From NCBI GenBank assembly GCA_039619475.1, contig CM077115.1:413858557-413922556 (forward strand): a stretch of DNA of 64,000 nt. Reading direction: 5' to 3'. Origin of the DNA: Icerya purchasi. Lineage: Eukaryota; Arthropoda; Insecta; Hemiptera; Monophlebidae. Made by a program: the position numbers and the translations under genes. This document shows positions 60,914 to 64,000 of this stretch, piece by piece. How positions within the stretch are numbered: position 1 is the stretch's first letter; the number at the start of each line of letters is the position of its first letter. The notes under the pieces were generated by a model. That model saw nothing but the letters and a program-made list of their open reading frames with translations, was not told the origin of the DNA and searched no databases.

Positions 60914-60919
<6 letters not shown>

Positions 60920-60966
<47 letters not shown>
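60920..60966. repeat. (TA)n microsatellite
   Basis: About 23 uninterrupted TA dinucleotides follow the SINE 3' end directly. The expansion may have grown from the SINE tail or been the insertion site, since TA repeats also precede the SINE. Confidence 0.95.
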
Positions 60967-60968
<2 letters not shown>

Positions 60969-61038
60969 TTTTAAGAACTGAAAATAATTACTTGCTAATT
61001 TATTTGTATAAATGTTATACCATTTATTTTTTCAACTA

Positions 61039-61352
61039 CAGTAGAAATCCTATTATCCGAATTAATTGGATAATCGAAAATTCGGATAATTGGATATAGC
61101 TCAGGAATGAAGCAAAACAGTGTACATACGTACATACATTGAAATGAACGGAATTTTATTGATAAACGTAGAGTAATGTATACGCAACTACAGATGTATT
61201 GCAAATGAAGTACATAACATGTATATCTCACGCCCCGGGACCTCCCTGCCGCAACCACTAGCGCTCTCGCTCTAAAATTTTATTTTTTTGATTTCGATTC
61301 GGATAATTGGGGATTCGGATAATTGGGGATTCGGATAATTGGATTTCTACTG
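61039..61352. mobile_element. Pogo-like MITE, 314 bp, TA target duplication
   Basis: The left end CAGTAGAAATCC and the right end GGATTTCTACTG are perfect 12-bp inverted repeats. Both are flanked by TA (61,037-61,038 and 61,353-61,354). Subterminal copies of TTCGGATAATTGG occur once on the left and three times in tandem on the right. CAGTAGAA...ATCCGA ends are typical of pogo-type Tc1/mariner elements. No transposase frame, so non-autonomous. The interior has a GC-rich patch at about 61,228-61,272. Confidence 0.82.
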
Positions 61353-61354
61353 TA

Positions 61355-64000
61355 CTATCATTTTTACCAGAGCGCAAATATAACCGAAAATTTTTTAATA
61401 TGTAGGATTATTGTTGGTGTTTTTTTTCCCTGGAAAGATTGGTTGCACGATCTGACGTCATTAACACTAAGAAATAAAAATCGTTCTGGAAAAAATTCGA
61501 AACGCGTAGAAAATTGTTTACCTGGAAAAAGGAAATTTACGTTTTTCATTTTTCTTTTCAACGGAATTCAACAAACATCCGAACGATAAATATAAGTGCC
61601 GCCGTATAAAATCGGTCGTCTGGCAAAAGTGAAATGCAGCTGAAACAAAATTCATACCGCGACGACAACCATCAATAAATTATATTACCGTTAAATAAAT
61701 TTTTCATAAATCAGGTGTCTTTTTCGATATGATGACGGCGATAGAAGAGGACAACAATCAGTGTCATTTCAGAGAGCAAAGTATTAACAAGCCACCTGAT
61801 GCAAAAGTTTCTCATTTGACCTTTTTTCGGTAAATTTTTCAAATTTTTTTTTTTTTTTTAATTTTGCCCTGCAACAAAATCGTCGCGAATATATATATTT
61901 TTTTGAATTTGTTTTTTTTGTCTGTCACGGACATTTAAATTATACCGGAGTATAGTTTGCGAAAATGTGAATGCGTATAGAATGAGTAAACCGATACAGG
62001 TAGAATTTGCATTTGTGATTTTTACTTTACATTTTATTTTTCGGTATTTTATTTGTTTGTTTTTTTTTTGGTTGGGGCGGTTGGGGAGCTAGAGAGCTAA
62101 AAAGGAGAAGCGCAAAACAATACGAATATGTGTATCGTAATAAACAAGTAACCGAACATAATACAGGAAAATGGTGTGGTGCTATTATCATTCATTAAAA
62201 ACTATAATGCAGGATGTGGAAAAAAATAATACGAATTGTTCTCGGATTTGCAAGAAACGAATTTCAAGCTTTCTCCTTCAATTTTTTTGAAAATCTAAAA
62301 TTAAACGATGTCAGTAATTAGGCTGGAAATTGCTATTTCGATCGCCGGATTTTTAATCGATAATACTTTTAAGAATATGCAGAAGTTGAAAAAAAAAATA
62401 CATTTACCTCTTAGTAGTTGTGTTCGACCTGAAAATCAGTTCCTTGAGAAAGCGCAATCTAGATTTACTTTTGCCGTATAGCATAATAGTAAAAGTCTCT
62501 AGATTCGATCATTACGAAACTTAATTATTTCCGGATGATTTTTGTAATTATATAACGAAAGAAGTTCACAATTATTGTCTGCAATTAGTTTTTCCTAGAA
62601 CTGGAAACACTAGCACATTAGAAAAAAAGAATTTTAACTGATATGTTAGTAGATTTTCAATTTTAACATCAGCGATGAAGATGTGTGCATAGTTTTATGT
62701 TACACCAAGAGGTTCCTGAAATAATAGACACTGATTTTTTATGAATGGTGTGCCATAAATATTTCGAATAGCAATTGATATCGTTTCGGCATTATTTATT
62801 TTAATTACATTATTAATCGCGTGTAATATTATTTACATACGAAATTGTGTTTTAACCTTTAATTTCTATTCTTATGTATAATGGTTACCCTACACGTATT
62901 TTATGTATAAACAAAATAGCAAAAGTTTGCGTCGATACGGACGAAGATATATTTACCAGCGTGTCTGGCGACGGTGTAGGATTCTGTAAATCAGTCTGTG
63001 AACTACACTAGCCGTGCTCGGTACGACAACTTGTCGCTTCGCTGTAGTTTTAAATCGGCAGCAAAGCCGAACGTGTAGCATTTTGAATAAATGTTTGTAA
63101 TTAAGACAGCGCTGTAGAATTTCTCGTTTTTTTGTGTTCCCTGTGACATCAAAATAAACTAAATAAATGCTGTGCACGTTGAGAAAATTATAATGCCGCA
63201 CCGTACTCGCGGCCCGGATCTACCCCGTGATAGTAAAACAGCGAATTACCAGTCGAAATATAATGAACACCGTGCACAAGTTCATACGATTTAGCCTACA
63301 TCAATCCATTGCTGAACGACGTAGGCATTCCGCGGCTTTTTCCACTTATTCCGGTCTTGCACGCTTTCCTAATCCGATTCTACCATCCTCTCAGCGACTT
63401 AACGATCTTCCGTTGTTTTGTGTCATAGGGGCTAGATCAATGATAGCGAAATGGGAAGAAAGGTTACACGCCCCAATTCTTTAGCGGTGTCTGTTTCGAA
63501 AAATATCGAGACTGTGAATAATTTTTTTGTAAAATAAAAAATCTCTTGTAAACCCACAGGCTCCAACGGTTGTACCCTTATTCAAACAGCTACAGCAGAA
63601 ATCGTTACACCGAGCGCACAACGTTAAAATTTGACAAAGCGAATCGAGATAAAAGCGTTTAAACGTTTTATCAATATTTTCCATAAACGAAGAATATGTT
63701 TTTAAGTTATTTAAATTAGGTTTTGTTTTCTTCCCTTTTTTTTTTTTTTTTAATACAAGCAACCGTTGTAGCTGATGGAACTTTAGCGAAATTTCTTTAA
63801 CGAGTGCCACGACAGTAGTTTTAACAATATCTGAAAGGGGAGTGTTTTTGTCCGTTCTTCGACTGGCGGTATAGGCACAAAAAAATAGGGCATGTGTGGC
63901 ACGTATATAGGCAGGACAGCAACCAGTTATAGTTGTTTCACGCTCGAAGGAAAGCAAGTCAAAAAAGCGCGGTAAATCTCATTTGCATATTTCGTTATAG
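61355..64000. other. Gene-free stretch to the window end
   Basis: No gene supported. The 158-codon minus-strand frame 63481-63957 and the 82-codon frame 62953-63201 have no recognisable domain, start context or splice signals that I can defend. T runs occur near 61,845-61,859 and 63,738-63,752. Confidence 0.5.

Larger units (their letters stand above)
60655..60919 (+). mobile_element. tRNA-derived SINE, full length (best copy)
   Basis: The 265-bp copy begins GGCAGCGTGGTAGCC. It has a tRNA-like 5' part with A box, an anticodon-arm-like CTTGG/CCAAG and a T-arm-like ACAGG-TTCGAGA-CTTGT. The body carries TGAAATAATTGGGTACCAGA and CATTAGTGCCGTTGGGCTTA and ends GAGCTCACTTTACTTTA. TA microsatellites lie on both sides, the 3' one at 60,920-60,966. 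It would be transcribed by RNA polymerase III and mobilised by a LINE. The partner is not identified, and its tail does not match the LINE 3' boxes seen here. Confidence 0.88.

Noticed and set aside
63481..63957. 158-codon minus-strand frame near the window end
   Set aside because: No recognisable domain. It reads through a poly(T) run as poly-Lys, and no promoter or splice evidence was seen.

Overview
The window is AT-rich eukaryotic nuclear DNA, almost certainly from an arthropod and most likely an insect. It has no bacterial-style gene packing, no long host open reading frames, many A/T homopolymers and TA microsatellites, and a repeat fauna typical of insects: Jockey, I/R1-type and RTE-type LINEs, Helitron, hAT- and pogo-like elements, and a tRNA-derived SINE. 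CpG is not obviously depleted. A large hemipteran-type genome would fit, but order and species cannot be fixed from this sequence. I found no host protein-coding gene, rRNA, true tRNA or CRISPR array. Nearly everything identifiable is a transposable element or a tandem repeat, so this is intergenic or deep intronic DNA.

Layout. 1-16 kb: diffuse AT-rich DNA with a foldback palindrome (2.03-2.49 kb), LINE 3' ends (2.74-3.09 and 7.44-7.79 kb), SINE copies (3.30, 11.24 and 11.59 kb) and a 421-bp hAT-like MITE with 8-bp target duplications (15.18-15.60 kb). 16-30 kb: RNase H-bearing I-type LINE remnants on the minus strand (16.32-17.12, 19.39-20.26 kb), a pogo-like end (17.29-17.39 kb), a 5'-truncated Jockey element with an open reverse-transcriptase frame and poly(A) tail (24.05-25.11 kb), two more LINE 3' ends, a Jockey endonuclease fragment (28.03-28.49 kb) and a decayed Helitron helicase directly after it (28.55-29.68 kb). 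32.0-33.24 kb: about 34 copies of a 36-bp minisatellite. 36.69-43.28 kb: a probable 6.6-kb hAT-type element bounded by near-matching 17-bp ends and a 7-bp direct repeat. It encloses a 3.05-kb element with two 615-bp inverted arms and a frameshifted LINE reverse transcriptase. 43-64 kb: further LINE tails, an RTE-like endonuclease/RT remnant (55.15-56.68 kb), a 77-bp piggyBac-like palindrome including its TTAA sites, a foldback element with tandemly repeated arms (57.25-57.88 kb), a full-length SINE (60.65 kb) and a 314-bp pogo-like MITE (61.04 kb).

The only retrotransposon frame still open over a substantial length is the Jockey RT C-terminal part. The others carry stops and frameshifts. The most noteworthy items are the nested 6.6-kb element, its near-perfect 615-bp arms, the two foldback palindromes, and the conserved GGG...CCC hairpin-like 3' end shared by many I-type LINE tails. 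Domain and clade calls come from reading motifs by eye, with no database search.
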